This document shows, piece after piece, positions 14,728-21,372 of a stretch of 37,623 nt of DNA; position 1 is the first letter of the stretch; each line of letters opens with the position of its first letter. Location of the stretch: positions 1 to 37,623 of the IMG/VR virus record IMGVR_UViG_3300008266_000598; one strand, 5' to 3'. The position numbers and the translations under genes were made by a program. The stretch is from a virus. Under the pieces are notes generated by a model. The model had not been told where the DNA came from and searched no databases. It saw only the letters and a program-made list of their open reading frames with translations.

Positions 14728-17028
14728 TTGAATAACTTTTTAGAATATATCACAGGTTTAGCCCTTGAGGGTGAAACAGCCCTAATCGTCCGCCAAAAAC
14801 CACAATTACAGGGTGGTGAGTTGCAATTCCATGCCGATGGCGTGATTAAATGCACTTGGCCGTCTTTTTTGCCCAATCACAAAATGCGTGATAACGAGGC
14901 ATGGTACGGCAACACCGGCAGCTTCATTGTGGATCGCTTTACCGATGGCAAGCCTAGCGCCTCGTCTGCCAACTGCGAATATGTCCTGTGCATGATGCTT
15001 GATGATATTGGCACCAAGTCTAAAGAGCCACCACTTGCGCCGACATGGATTATGGAAACGTCTGAGGGGTCATTCCAATGGGGGTATGCGTTTATTGAGC
15101 AGCCGACCAAGGGTGAGTTTACGGCAGCAATCAAGGCGATTGCCAAGGCAGGCTTTACCGATCCGGGTGCTACCAACGCCGTTCGCAATTTCCGTTTGCC
15201 AGGCTCAATTAATCTGAAGCCTGGACGCAACAACTTTGCTTCCCGCTTAATTGAGTTCCACCCTGAGCGTGAGTTCACCTTACCGCAAATCTGCGAGGCT
15301 TTGGGTGTGGTGCCTGAACCAGCTGACACCGCTACGGCAGAGTCGGTCAAGCTCGTTGATACAGGCAAAGACAAGGTATTGACGTGGCTTAACGATCAGG
15401 GCTTAGTATTGTCGCCTGTCAATCGTGAGGGCTGGGTAGCAGTCGTTTGCCCCAATAGCGCTGAACACACCACGGGCGAGGTCGAAGCACGTTACAAGCC
15501 CCTTGACCGCTCCTTCTGTTGCTACCACGGCCATTGCCAGCACTTAAGCAGCCGTGAATTTTTAGATTGGGTTGCCGAAAATGACGGCCCAAGTGTCGAT
15601 CACGGCCTGCGTGATGAATTATTAGCCGAGCGAATGAACATGGTTTTAGACAAGATCAAGCCCACCGAGGCGTTCCCTGATGATGCACAGAAGATCATTG
15701 CCGAGGTCGAGCGTAAGCAGTTGGGTCGCGTTGAGCGTGAACAATGGTACAAGCGTTTTGCGTATGTGCAAGACGATGAGAGTTTCTTTGATCTGCAAGA
15801 CCGCCGTGAGATCGGGCGTACGACCTTTAACGCTCTTTATCGCCATATCTCTTGCAAGTCCCTTCACACAGGGCGTCGCATTGAGGCGTCCGTCTGTTTT
15901 GACGAGAACCGCCAAGCCAATGGTGCGCAGGCACTTGTGGGCATTACTTACGCTGCTGGTGAGTCGGTGGTAGTTGAGCGTGATGGCGACTTGTACGGCA
16001 ATCGTTGGCGTGACGCTCGCCCTGACGTATCGGGCGTAAAAGTCGGCGACATTTCCTTATGGCTCAATCATGCCAAGACGCTTGTGCCTGAGCCTGATGA
16101 ATTGAATCATATCCTTGACGTAATGGCGTTCAAAGTTCAGCACCCTGAGATCAAGGTCAATCACGCTATTCTGCATGGTGGCGATCAAGGTGCGGGTAAA
16201 GACACCTTTTGGGCGCCGTTCATTTGGGCAATCTGTGGACCGCACCTGAAGAATCGCGGCATCATGGATAACCAAAGCATGAATAGCCAATGGGGTTATC
16301 AGTTGGAGTCTGAGATTCTGTTGATTAACGAATTGAAAGAACCCGATGCGGCGACTCGTCGGCAGTTGGCGAACCAACTCAAACCCATCATCGCAGCACC
16401 GCCTGAGATGCTCTCGATTAACCGCAAAGGCTTGCACCCTTACCAAATGGCCAATCGCCTGTTTGTGTTGGCGTTCTCTAACGACCCTGTACCGATTAGC
16501 TTAGACAGCCAAGATCGTCGGTGGTTCTGCGTGTGGAGTTCTGCACCCAAGATGAACGCTGATCGTGCCAAGGCGATGTGGGCGTGGTATCGGTCGGGTG
16601 GTTTTGAGCAGATCGGTCGCTTTTTGCGTGATAGAGATATTTCAAAATTTAATCCCGCAGCACCCCCCGCTTGGACTGAATTCAAAGCCAACTTGGTTGA
16701 GCATGGCATGAGCATGGCAGAGTCGTTCTTGGTGGATATGCTTCGTAATCGTACAGGCGAGTTCGCAAAAGGCGTGATAGGCTCACCCTTCTTTGCCTTG
16801 TGCGATCGCTTGGCAGGCACAGCCCCATCAGGCGTGAAAGTACCGCAGGCTGCGCTTTTGCACGCTCTCAAAGAAGCCGAATGGGTGGACTGTGGTCGCA
16901 TCAAGTCGAGCGAATTTCAATCTAAAAAGAACGTGTGGTGCGCGCCTGATATGGCAGATTTAAGCAAGTCCGAACTGCGACGTATGGTTGAAGTCGATCC
17001 TGTACCGCATTTGGTTAGGGTCAAATAA
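14728..17028 (+). CDS. Primase-helicase (prim-pol-like N-terminus, SF3-like ATPase C-terminus)
   Basis: The 766-residue protein has three recognisable parts. The N-terminus resembles a RepB/AEP-type primase, with an acidic LDDIG (near residue 92) and NFRLPGSINLKPG (near 154-166). A Cys/His group (CPNSAEH, CCYHGHCQH, about 239-273) could bind zinc. The C-terminal half is a phage DUF5906-type ATPase with Walker A GGDQGAGKDT (484-493), an acidic INELKEPD segment and FVLAFSNDPVPI as a sensor-like strand. It probably primes and unwinds DNA for the family A polymerase just upstream. A TTG start is chosen because AGTAAAGGAG lies 7 bases upstream. Confidence 0.85.
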   Translation: MNNFLEYITGLALEGETALIVRQKPQLQGGELQFHADGVIKCTWPSFLPNHKMRDNEAWYGNTGSFIVDRFTDGKPSASSANCEYVLCMMLDDIGTKSKEPPLAPTWIMETSEGSFQWGYAFIEQPTKGEFTAAIKAIAKAGFTDPGATNAVRNFRLPGSINLKPGRNNFASRLIEFHPEREFTLPQICEALGVVPEPADTATAESVKLVDTGKDKVLTWLNDQGLVLSPVNREGWVAVVCPNSAEHTTGEVEARYKPLDRSFCCYHGHCQHLSSREFLDWVAENDGPSVDHGLRDELLAERMNMVLDKIKPTEAFPDDAQKIIAEVERKQLGRVEREQWYKRFAYVQDDESFFDLQDRREIGRTTFNALYRHISCKSLHTGRRIEASVCFDENRQANGAQALVGITYAAGESVVVERDGDLYGNRWRDARPDVSGVKVGDISLWLNHAKTLVPEPDELNHILDVMAFKVQHPEIKVNHAILHGGDQGAGKDTFWAPFIWAICGPHLKNRGIMDNQSMNSQWGYQLESEILLINELKEPDAATRRQLANQLKPIIAAPPEMLSINRKGLHPYQMANRLFVLAFSNDPVPISLDSQDRRWFCVWSSAPKMNADRAKAMWAWYRSGGFEQIGRFLRDRDISKFNPAAPPAWTEFKANLVEHGMSMAESFLVDMLRNRTGEFAKGVIGSPFFALCDRLAGTAPSGVKVPQAALLHALKEAEWVDCGRIKSSEFQSKKNVWCAPDMADLSKSELRRMVEVDPVPHLVRVK

Positions 17029-17029
17029 A

Positions 17030-17119
17030 GCGTGCCAGTCGCTTTTTGCGTGCCAGTCGCTTTTTGCGTGCCAGTCGCTTTTTGCGTGCCAGTCGCTTTT
17101 TGCGTGACCATTACTTTTT
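17030..17119. repeat. 18-bp tandem repeat, 4 perfect copies plus 1 degenerate
   Basis: The unit GCGTGCCAGTCGCTTTTT occurs four times without change (17030-17101), and a diverged copy follows to about 17119. It begins one base after the primase-helicase stop codon. The next 70 bases (17121-17190) are AT-rich, with runs of A and T. Tandem repeats beside an AT-rich segment directly downstream of a replication gene are typical of origins or of Rep-binding sites, but this is inference. Confidence 0.9.
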
Positions 17120-17190
17120 ACAGCCGAAATTCAAAATTTATATATTGATATAAGTCAAAAATTTCAGCAAAAAAATTTGGCAAAAATCGG

Positions 17191-17334
17191 GTCGAGCTGG
17201 TCGAGCTGGTCGAGCTGGTCGAGCTGGTCGAGCTGGTCGAGCTGGTCGAGCTGGTCGAGCTGGTCGAGTTGGTCTAGCTGGTCGAGCTGGTCGAGTTGGT
17301 CTAGCTGGTCGAGTTGGTCTAGCTGGTCGAGCTG
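17191..17334. repeat. 9-bp tandem repeat array, 16 units
   Basis: Sixteen consecutive 9-base units of GTCGAGCTG fill this interval. Units 1-8, 11 and 16 are identical; the others differ at position 4 (G to T) or position 7 (C to T), and variants at units 9-10, 12-13 and 14-15 occur as an 18-base pair. In one minus-strand frame every unit reads Gln-Leu-Asp and both variants are silent. A 64-residue frame (17358 to 17164) spans the array, but it lacks a clear ribosome binding site and lies beyond a strong terminator, so I list the DNA as a repeat. Confidence 0.95.
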
Positions 17335-17360
17335 ATACAGTGTATTTTTAAGGGTCATTA

Positions 17361-17542
17361 GCCTTGTTTTATAAGGGTTTGCGGATTAGGCTCGTTTTGC
17401 CCTACCCTGTAAGCCTTATAAAATAAGGGTTTTGCTTGTCCAGGTCGCTGCCAAATTGTCCGCAAACCCTTACAGGGTAAGGCTTGATCTATTAGGTTTA
17501 ATTTAAGCAGTCTGCAAACCCTTATAAACAGGTCTGTAAGGC
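17361..17542. repeat. Four copies of an interrupted palindrome, consensus CAAACCCTTA-n-TAAGGC
   Basis: Copies lie at 17361-17384 and 17413-17434 (minus orientation) and at 17461-17483 and 17513-17542 (plus orientation). Each has CCCTTA and TAAGG arms that can pair; the intervening bases differ. Two more copies lie at 20783-20808 and 20824-20846, on the other side of the amidoligase operon. They could be binding sites, small hairpins or remnants of a mobile element. I see no gene here: the only long frame (17603 to 17358, minus) crosses a terminator and has no recognisable product. Confidence 0.7.
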
Positions 17543-17543
17543 A

Positions 17544-17574
17544 TAAAAAAACCCCCAGAGGGTTAGTCTGGGGG
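17544..17574 (-). terminator. Rho-independent terminator of the amidoligase operon
   Basis: On the minus strand CCCCCAGA, a 7-base loop and TCTGGGGG form a perfect 8-bp stem (17574 to 17552) followed by a T-run (17551-17544). It lies 18 bases after the last small gene of the leftward operon and faces the end of the rightward replication block. Confidence 0.9.
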
Positions 17575-17592
17575 TCAAGGGTAAAGAGCTGG

Positions 17593-17655
17593 TTAAAGGT
17601 CAAATAAGAGAGCCAATAACCAAATGATTAAAAATACACATAGAGCGATCATCAT
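17593..17655 (-). CDS. Membrane micropeptide, 20 aa
   Basis: The frame encodes MMIALCVFLIIWLLALLFDL, a single hydrophobic helix and nothing else. Its ATG overlaps the stop of the preceding 29-residue peptide by four bases (ATGA). It is the last frame before the operon terminator. So short a frame could be chance, but the overlap, the hydrophobic sequence and the position make a real micropeptide plausible. Confidence 0.4.
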   Translation of the reverse strand: MMIALCVFLIIWLLALLFDL

Positions 17656-17741
17656 GGCAGTAAAAACAAGAGCATGAGTAAAACTACCCCAAATAGTAAA
17701 AAACAGCTTATATCGTCTTTTGTGAGCTTATCGTGGTTCAT
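17652..17741 (-). CDS. Small membrane peptide, 29 aa
   Basis: A polar start (MNHDKLTKDDIS) is followed by one membrane helix (about residues 13-28, rich in Leu, Phe and Val). A GGAG ribosome binding site lies 9 bases upstream of the ATG. The start overlaps the end of the 66-residue gene by 14 bases, and the stop overlaps the next micropeptide. It is probably an inner-membrane peptide of the amidoligase operon; no family is known to me. Confidence 0.55.
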   Translation of the reverse strand: MNHDKLTKDDISCFLLFGVVLLMLLFLLP

Positions 17742-17928
17742 GGTTTATATCTCCTATTTCGATTGTGTCGTAATGTTCGGAAGTGCCCAAACCGCAATCC
17801 TGCCATTCTGCCAAATTAAGATCATCATTAAAAGCTCGCTCGTTTGCTTGCTCTAATGTATCTGCTTGAATGGTCTTAGAGTGCCATTGGGTAGTAGTTA
17901 ATAAAACTTTATATAGTGGCATATTCAT
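17728..17928 (-). CDS. Small hypothetical protein of the amidoligase operon, 66 aa
   Basis: The protein (MNMPLYKVLLTTTQWHSKTI...) has a beta strand, an Ala/Glu helix (LEQANERAF) and an acidic end. The strand-helix pattern is loosely like small DpnD/PcfM-type proteins, but I would not assign it. Its start overlaps the amidotransferase gene by 20 bases. AAGGA is too close to the first ATG and better spaced (9 bases) for the ATG at 17922, which would give 64 residues. Confidence 0.65.
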   Translation of the reverse strand: MNMPLYKVLLTTTQWHSKTIQADTLEQANERAFNDDLNLAEWQDCGLGTSEHYDTIEIGDINHEPR

Positions 17929-18922
17929 TATTCCTTGATAAGTATGGAAAACACTCCAGAGCGAGCTTGTGATCGGTCATAACCTTAATGAACCACTCCT
18001 CGTCAATGGCTTTGTCCATCACCATCTCGCATATCTCCTTGAAATCCTCTAGCGAGAACTTCTCAATAAAATCCAGAGCTTTTGAGCTGGAGAGCTTTCC
18101 AGCATGAGAGAAACCCATATATTTAAGATCATCAAGATATATCTCGACTTCATTACATGCGATGTCATACCATTCCGAGTAATCCAGCTCACTCTCGTCT
18201 AGGCTTGTGCCGTTGTAATCCACATACCCATAATTGCTGGCATATTTGCTGGTGTACTTGCTGGAGTAGATCGGTCTGGCTTCTGGCTTCTCCTTTGACT
18301 GCTTGATCTGCTTCTTAATACCCTTTACAGGGCTTTTACTTGCTGATTTGGTCGCACTCCAAGCATAGGTATTACTGAGCCACAATCCTGCCCAATACAC
18401 TCCAGAGCTTTGATTGATGACAGTTTGCCTACCCTCATTGTCCATTAGGATAAATTTATTACTTGCCCCAATATGCTCGCCTACTATCTCGGCAAATGCT
18501 GGAGTAAAGGCAAAGTCTGGATTAGCTGAGAGCATGGGTTTTAGATAGTCATTGATATAGTGCCATGTGTCGCTCTTGGTCTCGTCTGCTTTATTACCCG
18601 TTGATAAAATGCCATTGTGCATAAGCCATAGATCAATACCATGAACTGATCGGGTCAATACCTCGTATGGGTGACAATTATCCAGATCAATATCCCCATG
18701 GGTTCTCATACGCAAATGGAAAGCACAATCTCTACCCACTATCTCAGAGTGATAAAACTGAATGAACTCCTCTGCTGATTTGGGTAATACTTTACGAATG
18801 ATGAGATCACCATGATTTGCAGTCATTATTCCAACTCCATCAGAATTGAAAGAGTAAAAATCCTCTAACCATTCATTACTTAGGATCGGGCTTGTCGCTG
18901 ATTGTTTTACAAGTAAACACAT
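17909..18922 (-). CDS. Class II glutamine amidotransferase (Ntn hydrolase), 337 aa
   Basis: The protein begins Met-Cys, so removal of Met exposes Cys2, the N-terminal nucleophile of class II amidotransferases. Further family landmarks are SDGVGIM (27-33), FHLRMRTHGD (68-77), NCHPYEV (82-88), LMHNGIL (100-106) and SDTW (117-120). The enzyme should hydrolyse glutamine to glutamate and pass ammonia to a partner. The last 150 residues are Lys/Ser/Tyr-rich and then acidic, and I cannot assign them. The gene lies 32 bases after the amidoligase; the two activities are known to pair in peptide-modifying systems. AAGGAC upstream is a usable ribosome binding site. Confidence 0.85.
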   Translation of the reverse strand: MCLLVKQSATSPILSNEWLEDFYSFNSDGVGIMTANHGDLIIRKVLPKSAEEFIQFYHSEIVGRDCAFHLRMRTHGDIDLDNCHPYEVLTRSVHGIDLWLMHNGILSTGNKADETKSDTWHYINDYLKPMLSANPDFAFTPAFAEIVGEHIGASNKFILMDNEGRQTVINQSSGVYWAGLWLSNTYAWSATKSASKSPVKGIKKQIKQSKEKPEARPIYSSKYTSKYASNYGYVDYNGTSLDESELDYSEWYDIACNEVEIYLDDLKYMGFSHAGKLSSSKALDFIEKFSLEDFKEICEMVMDKAIDEEWFIKVMTDHKLALECFPYLSRNNEYATI

Positions 18923-18954
18923 TTTATTTTGTCCTTATTCAAGTGATTAAAAAT

Positions 18955-20280
18955 TTATGCAACTGCTAATTGTTTTTCTACTGCTGGTAATACTGCTGGC
19001 TTTACGATCTCCAGCTTCATTGGTAAAACAAAACCTTTTTCTCTCAGATAAGAGCGTAAAAACTTACTATCCTTACGATTTTCTGGTTGACAGATAAATT
19101 CTAAAAACCCAGCAGTAGTGAGCTGGCTTGTGCTGGCTTCTCTGCAAAAGTGCCATGTCGCAAAGGTGAACTCCAAGCAAGCCATAATCGTCTCGTATTT
19201 CAAAGTACCTTTGAACAATCTGAACTCGACAGTCTTATCATTCTGAAAATTGAGAGCTTCGTAGCGGTCTGGATTTAACGATTGGATCTGGTCTTTTCGT
19301 TTTGTCCTAAGCAGTGCGTTTTTAATCCAGCTCTTGTCGCTCTTTTTATCGTAGATTTTGCAGTAGCTCGATTGATCTCGTCTGGCTAATGCAAACACTA
19401 GATCATGGTTTGCTGGATCATTGATAAAGAGAACCATTTTGCTCGCATGAAGTGTTGTCATGTCGCTTTTGCAAATATGCACATGGAGACCGCAAGTGCT
19501 GGTATTGTGGCTTGTTGCACCTTTGAACCTTGTATCAAAAAACTCCAACTGCTTCGCATGAACCTCTAAGCCTGTATAAGCAGTCACTAGCTCAAACCCT
19601 CTATCGATTGAGCAATCTTCTTCGCATAAGGCATAAAGGTAATTGTCGCTAGGGGTCTGGTATTGACCCAATGAACTCAATAACAATCCAGCTCGATCAT
19701 CAAGGTCGTATTTGCTTTCAATCTCCATCTCCAGCTCAAGACCTAGCAATACTCTAGGCTTACGCTGGTCGTACAGACTAGGAATATGACCCAGCTCATG
19801 CTTGCTGGAGTGTCTGCCCCCAATATTTTCGTATTCCCTATTCTCCTCGTCATAGTCTGGATCGTCTGTGTAGTAATTGTGATACTCACTCCAATGATAG
19901 TTATCCACACAATGGTCGCAAACCCCATAATCATCATGCACATTATGGTATTCATCATTCACAAAATAATCCGAGCAGTCTCCACATTGAAATATTGATT
20001 CATGGAAAACCGACTCAAATATGTCGCAAAAATTGTGACTGACCTCTTTTGACCGATACTCATTGATTAAGCCTAGAGCTTCGTTTGGGTCTTGATCTCG
20101 TACACATTGACCAAATGATTCTGCAAACTGCTTACGATTTGCTCTCCGTCTTTCGATCTGTGCAAGGGTTGTATTTGTCCGATATTGATAACAGTCTCTA
20201 TCGGGTCTATTGATCCTAAGATTGCTATCAATACGATCTTTTACACTCCAGCCCCTATGCTTTACTTCGATTAGATTCAT
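18955..20280 (-). CDS. COOH-NH2 amidoligase (Amidoligase_2, glutamine-synthetase-like fold), 441 aa
   Basis: Residues about 175-400 carry the amidoligase signature: LGLELEMEIE (179-188) with several acidic metal ligands, TCGLHVHI (262-269), and RYEALNF...TVEFRLFKGTL (339-360). The family joins a carboxylate to an amine at the cost of ATP. Upstream is a probable zinc ribbon with C99, C102, C121 and C124 inside a Tyr/Asp/His-rich stretch that could bind substrate. I chose the ATG at 20280, which has AAGGA 6 bases upstream; a longer frame from 20343 has no comparable site. It is the first gene of the leftward operon and would receive ammonia from the amidotransferase next to it. The substrate is unknown. 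Confidence 0.85.
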   Translation of the reverse strand: MNLIEVKHRGWSVKDRIDSNLRINRPDRDCYQYRTNTTLAQIERRRANRKQFAESFGQCVRDQDPNEALGLINEYRSKEVSHNFCDIFESVFHESIFQCGDCSDYFVNDEYHNVHDDYGVCDHCVDNYHWSEYHNYYTDDPDYDEENREYENIGGRHSSKHELGHIPSLYDQRKPRVLLGLELEMEIESKYDLDDRAGLLLSSLGQYQTPSDNYLYALCEEDCSIDRGFELVTAYTGLEVHAKQLEFFDTRFKGATSHNTSTCGLHVHICKSDMTTLHASKMVLFINDPANHDLVFALARRDQSSYCKIYDKKSDKSWIKNALLRTKRKDQIQSLNPDRYEALNFQNDKTVEFRLFKGTLKYETIMACLEFTFATWHFCREASTSQLTTAGFLEFICQPENRKDSKFLRSYLREKGFVLPMKLEIVKPAVLPAVEKQLAVA

Positions 20281-20374
20281 TTTGATTCCTTTCGTTTGGT
20301 AAAAATCAGAGCGAAATACCCTGACCGCTTGATTGTAAAACAATCTTTTACAGTTTTGTTGGGTTTTTTGTTTG

Positions 20375-20899
20375 GGGTCATTGTTGGGGTCAATTGGGTC
20401 ATTGTTGGGTCATTTGAAAATGGTCTAAATGACCCATAAAAATGACCTGTTGGGGCTTATAAAATATAGAGTATGGGTCAAATGGGTCATTGTATTTGGC
20501 TTATTTAATAAGGTTTACAAGTCTGGTATTGGCTCTGCACGAATGTTGCAGGCTAGCGATTATTTTTGCCTGTCCAAATGACCCATATGACCCATAAAAT
20601 CCAGCTCTCGCCTACCCGTCTTTTTAGCTCGCTGGAAAATGCCAAGAGCTTTATGGGTCATATGGGTCATTCAAAACTATATGACCCCAATGACCCCAGA
20701 GCTTGTTTGTTTGTGTCCCAGAGCTTGTTTGTGTGTCGCTGAACTTTTAACAAACATAAAATGACCCCAATGACCCATAACCCGCAAACCCTTATTCTAT
20801 ATGGCTTTCAGGCTTGCATGACCCGCAAACCCTTACGCAGTAAGGCTTTCAGGTCAATGCTTAAAAATTAGGCAGGCACCCCCCCAGGGCCGGGGGTCA
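20375..20899. repeat. Iteron-like field: 17 copies of GGGTCA/TGACCC
   Basis: GGGTCA starts at 20375, 20387, 20396, 20407, 20475, 20484, 20655, 20664 and 20894; TGACCC starts at 20430, 20579, 20588, 20682, 20691, 20762, 20771 and 20819. Six pairs (20387/20396, 20475/20484, 20579/20588, 20655/20664, 20682/20691, 20762/20771) are direct repeats exactly 9 bases apart. The field fills most of the gene-free stretch 20344-20970 between divergent operons, and a T/A-rich tract (20931-20953) lies beside it. It looks like a binding field for a phage protein: origin, packaging site or operator. Confidence 0.9.
20783..20846. repeat. Two more copies of the CAAACCCTTA palindrome family
   Basis: Copies at 20783-20808 (CGCAAACCCTTATTCTATAT then GGC) and 20824-20846 (CGCAAACCCTTACGCAGTAA then GGC) match those at 17461 and 17513. 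The second can form a CCTTAC/GTAAGG hairpin. Both are followed by TTTCAGG. They lie inside the GGGTCA field. Confidence 0.7.
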
Positions 20900-20954
20900 G
20901 GGCCTTGTGTTGCCGGTGGTATTACGAACAATTTTTTTATTTTTTATTAAAAAG

Positions 20955-20963
20955 TGATACCAT
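20955..20963 (+). promoter_or_regulatory. TGATACCAT box upstream of the terminase genes
   Basis: The box resembles those at 10395 and 34820 and could be an extended -10 element following an AT-rich stretch. A start point about 7 bases downstream would fall at the ATG at 20971, giving a leaderless or nearly leaderless message. No clear -35 element. Confidence 0.3.
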
Positions 20964-20970
20964 CACGCGT

Positions 20971-21315
20971 ATGTTTAACAGCTATCCGTACGAACCTCGC
21001 AAGCTAGAAGCCACCGAAGTACGGCTCGAAGCAATTAAGGCCGCAGCCAAGCTCGGTCTAAAAGGCGACGCGTTAGCGATCGCTGCTGGAATGTTGCCCA
21101 CTGAATATCGGCAGTTGTGCCTGATGGATCCAGCTGCCGAGTTTGCTATGCGAAAGCCGCCCTCGCCATCCTCCAGCACCAGCACGGATGGGTCGCCAAG
21201 CAACAACTTTCAATCGATATTGAGCAACGAATTAGCGTTACGCAGGCTCTTGAAGACGCACAGCGTCGAGTCATCGAAGGCGTGTTTACTGACGTCACCG
21301 CGCCCAAACAACTAA
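20971..21315 (+). CDS. Terminase small subunit, N-terminal frame
   Basis: From the ATG at 20971 this frame encodes a helical protein (EPRKLEATEVRLEAIKAAAKLGL) whose first 60 residues look like a DNA-binding terminase small subunit, up to MDPAAEFA. After about codon 62 the frame turns into a Ser/Pro-rich sequence of no recognisable kind, while the expected continuation is in the -1 frame (21117-21371). The real product is therefore probably a frame-shifted or broken small terminase. A TTG at 20905 would extend the frame upstream, but its sequence is not convincing. It lies directly upstream of the large terminase region. Confidence 0.6.
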   Translation: MFNSYPYEPRKLEATEVRLEAIKAAAKLGLKGDALAIAAGMLPTEYRQLCLMDPAAEFAMRKPPSPSSSTSTDGSPSNNFQSILSNELALRRLLKTHSVESSKACLLTSPRPNN

Positions 21316-21371
21316 GTAATAACCCTGAGTTTCATGTGAAACCTAACAAGCAGAAGCAGAAAGTAGCCTGA
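21117..21371 (+). CDS. Terminase small subunit, C-terminal frame (-1 relative to 20971)
   Basis: This frame carries AKAALAILQHQHGWVAKQQL and ISVTQALEDAQRRVIEG, which look like the C-terminal half of phage small terminase subunits. Its own first codons (a GTG, then PDGSSCRVC) look like out-of-frame sequence and there is no good ribosome binding site. A -1 shift at A-AAG (21153-21156) would read MRK then AALAIL and give one protein of about 133 residues. Homologs as I know them are longer between these two parts, so an out-of-frame deletion is the alternative. Confidence 0.6.
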   Translation: MPDGSSCRVCYAKAALAILQHQHGWVAKQQLSIDIEQRISVTQALEDAQRRVIEGVFTDVTAPKQLSNNPEFHVKPNKQKQKVA

Positions 21372-21372
21372 T

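Noticed and set aside
16917-17111. Minus-strand frame with KATGTQ repeats
   Set aside because: It is the translation of the 18-bp tandem repeat plus the antisense of the primase-helicase end. No ribosome binding site or recognisable domain.
17191-17334. CRISPR array
   Set aside because: The 9-base units are directly adjacent, without spacers.
17164-17358. 64-residue minus-strand frame made mostly of Leu-Asp-Gln repeats
   Set aside because: Not listed as a gene because it lies beyond a strong terminator, lacks a well-spaced ribosome binding site, and is almost entirely a DNA tandem repeat. The silent variation is reported as a finding instead.
17358-17603. 81-residue minus-strand frame between operon end and array
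   Set aside because: It spans the operon terminator and the palindrome repeats and has no recognisable sequence.
20277-20381. 34-residue minus-strand frame whose stop overlaps the amidoligase ATG
   Set aside because: The ATGA overlap is suggestive, but there is no ribosome binding site and the frame begins inside a GGGTCA motif. A leader peptide cannot be excluded.
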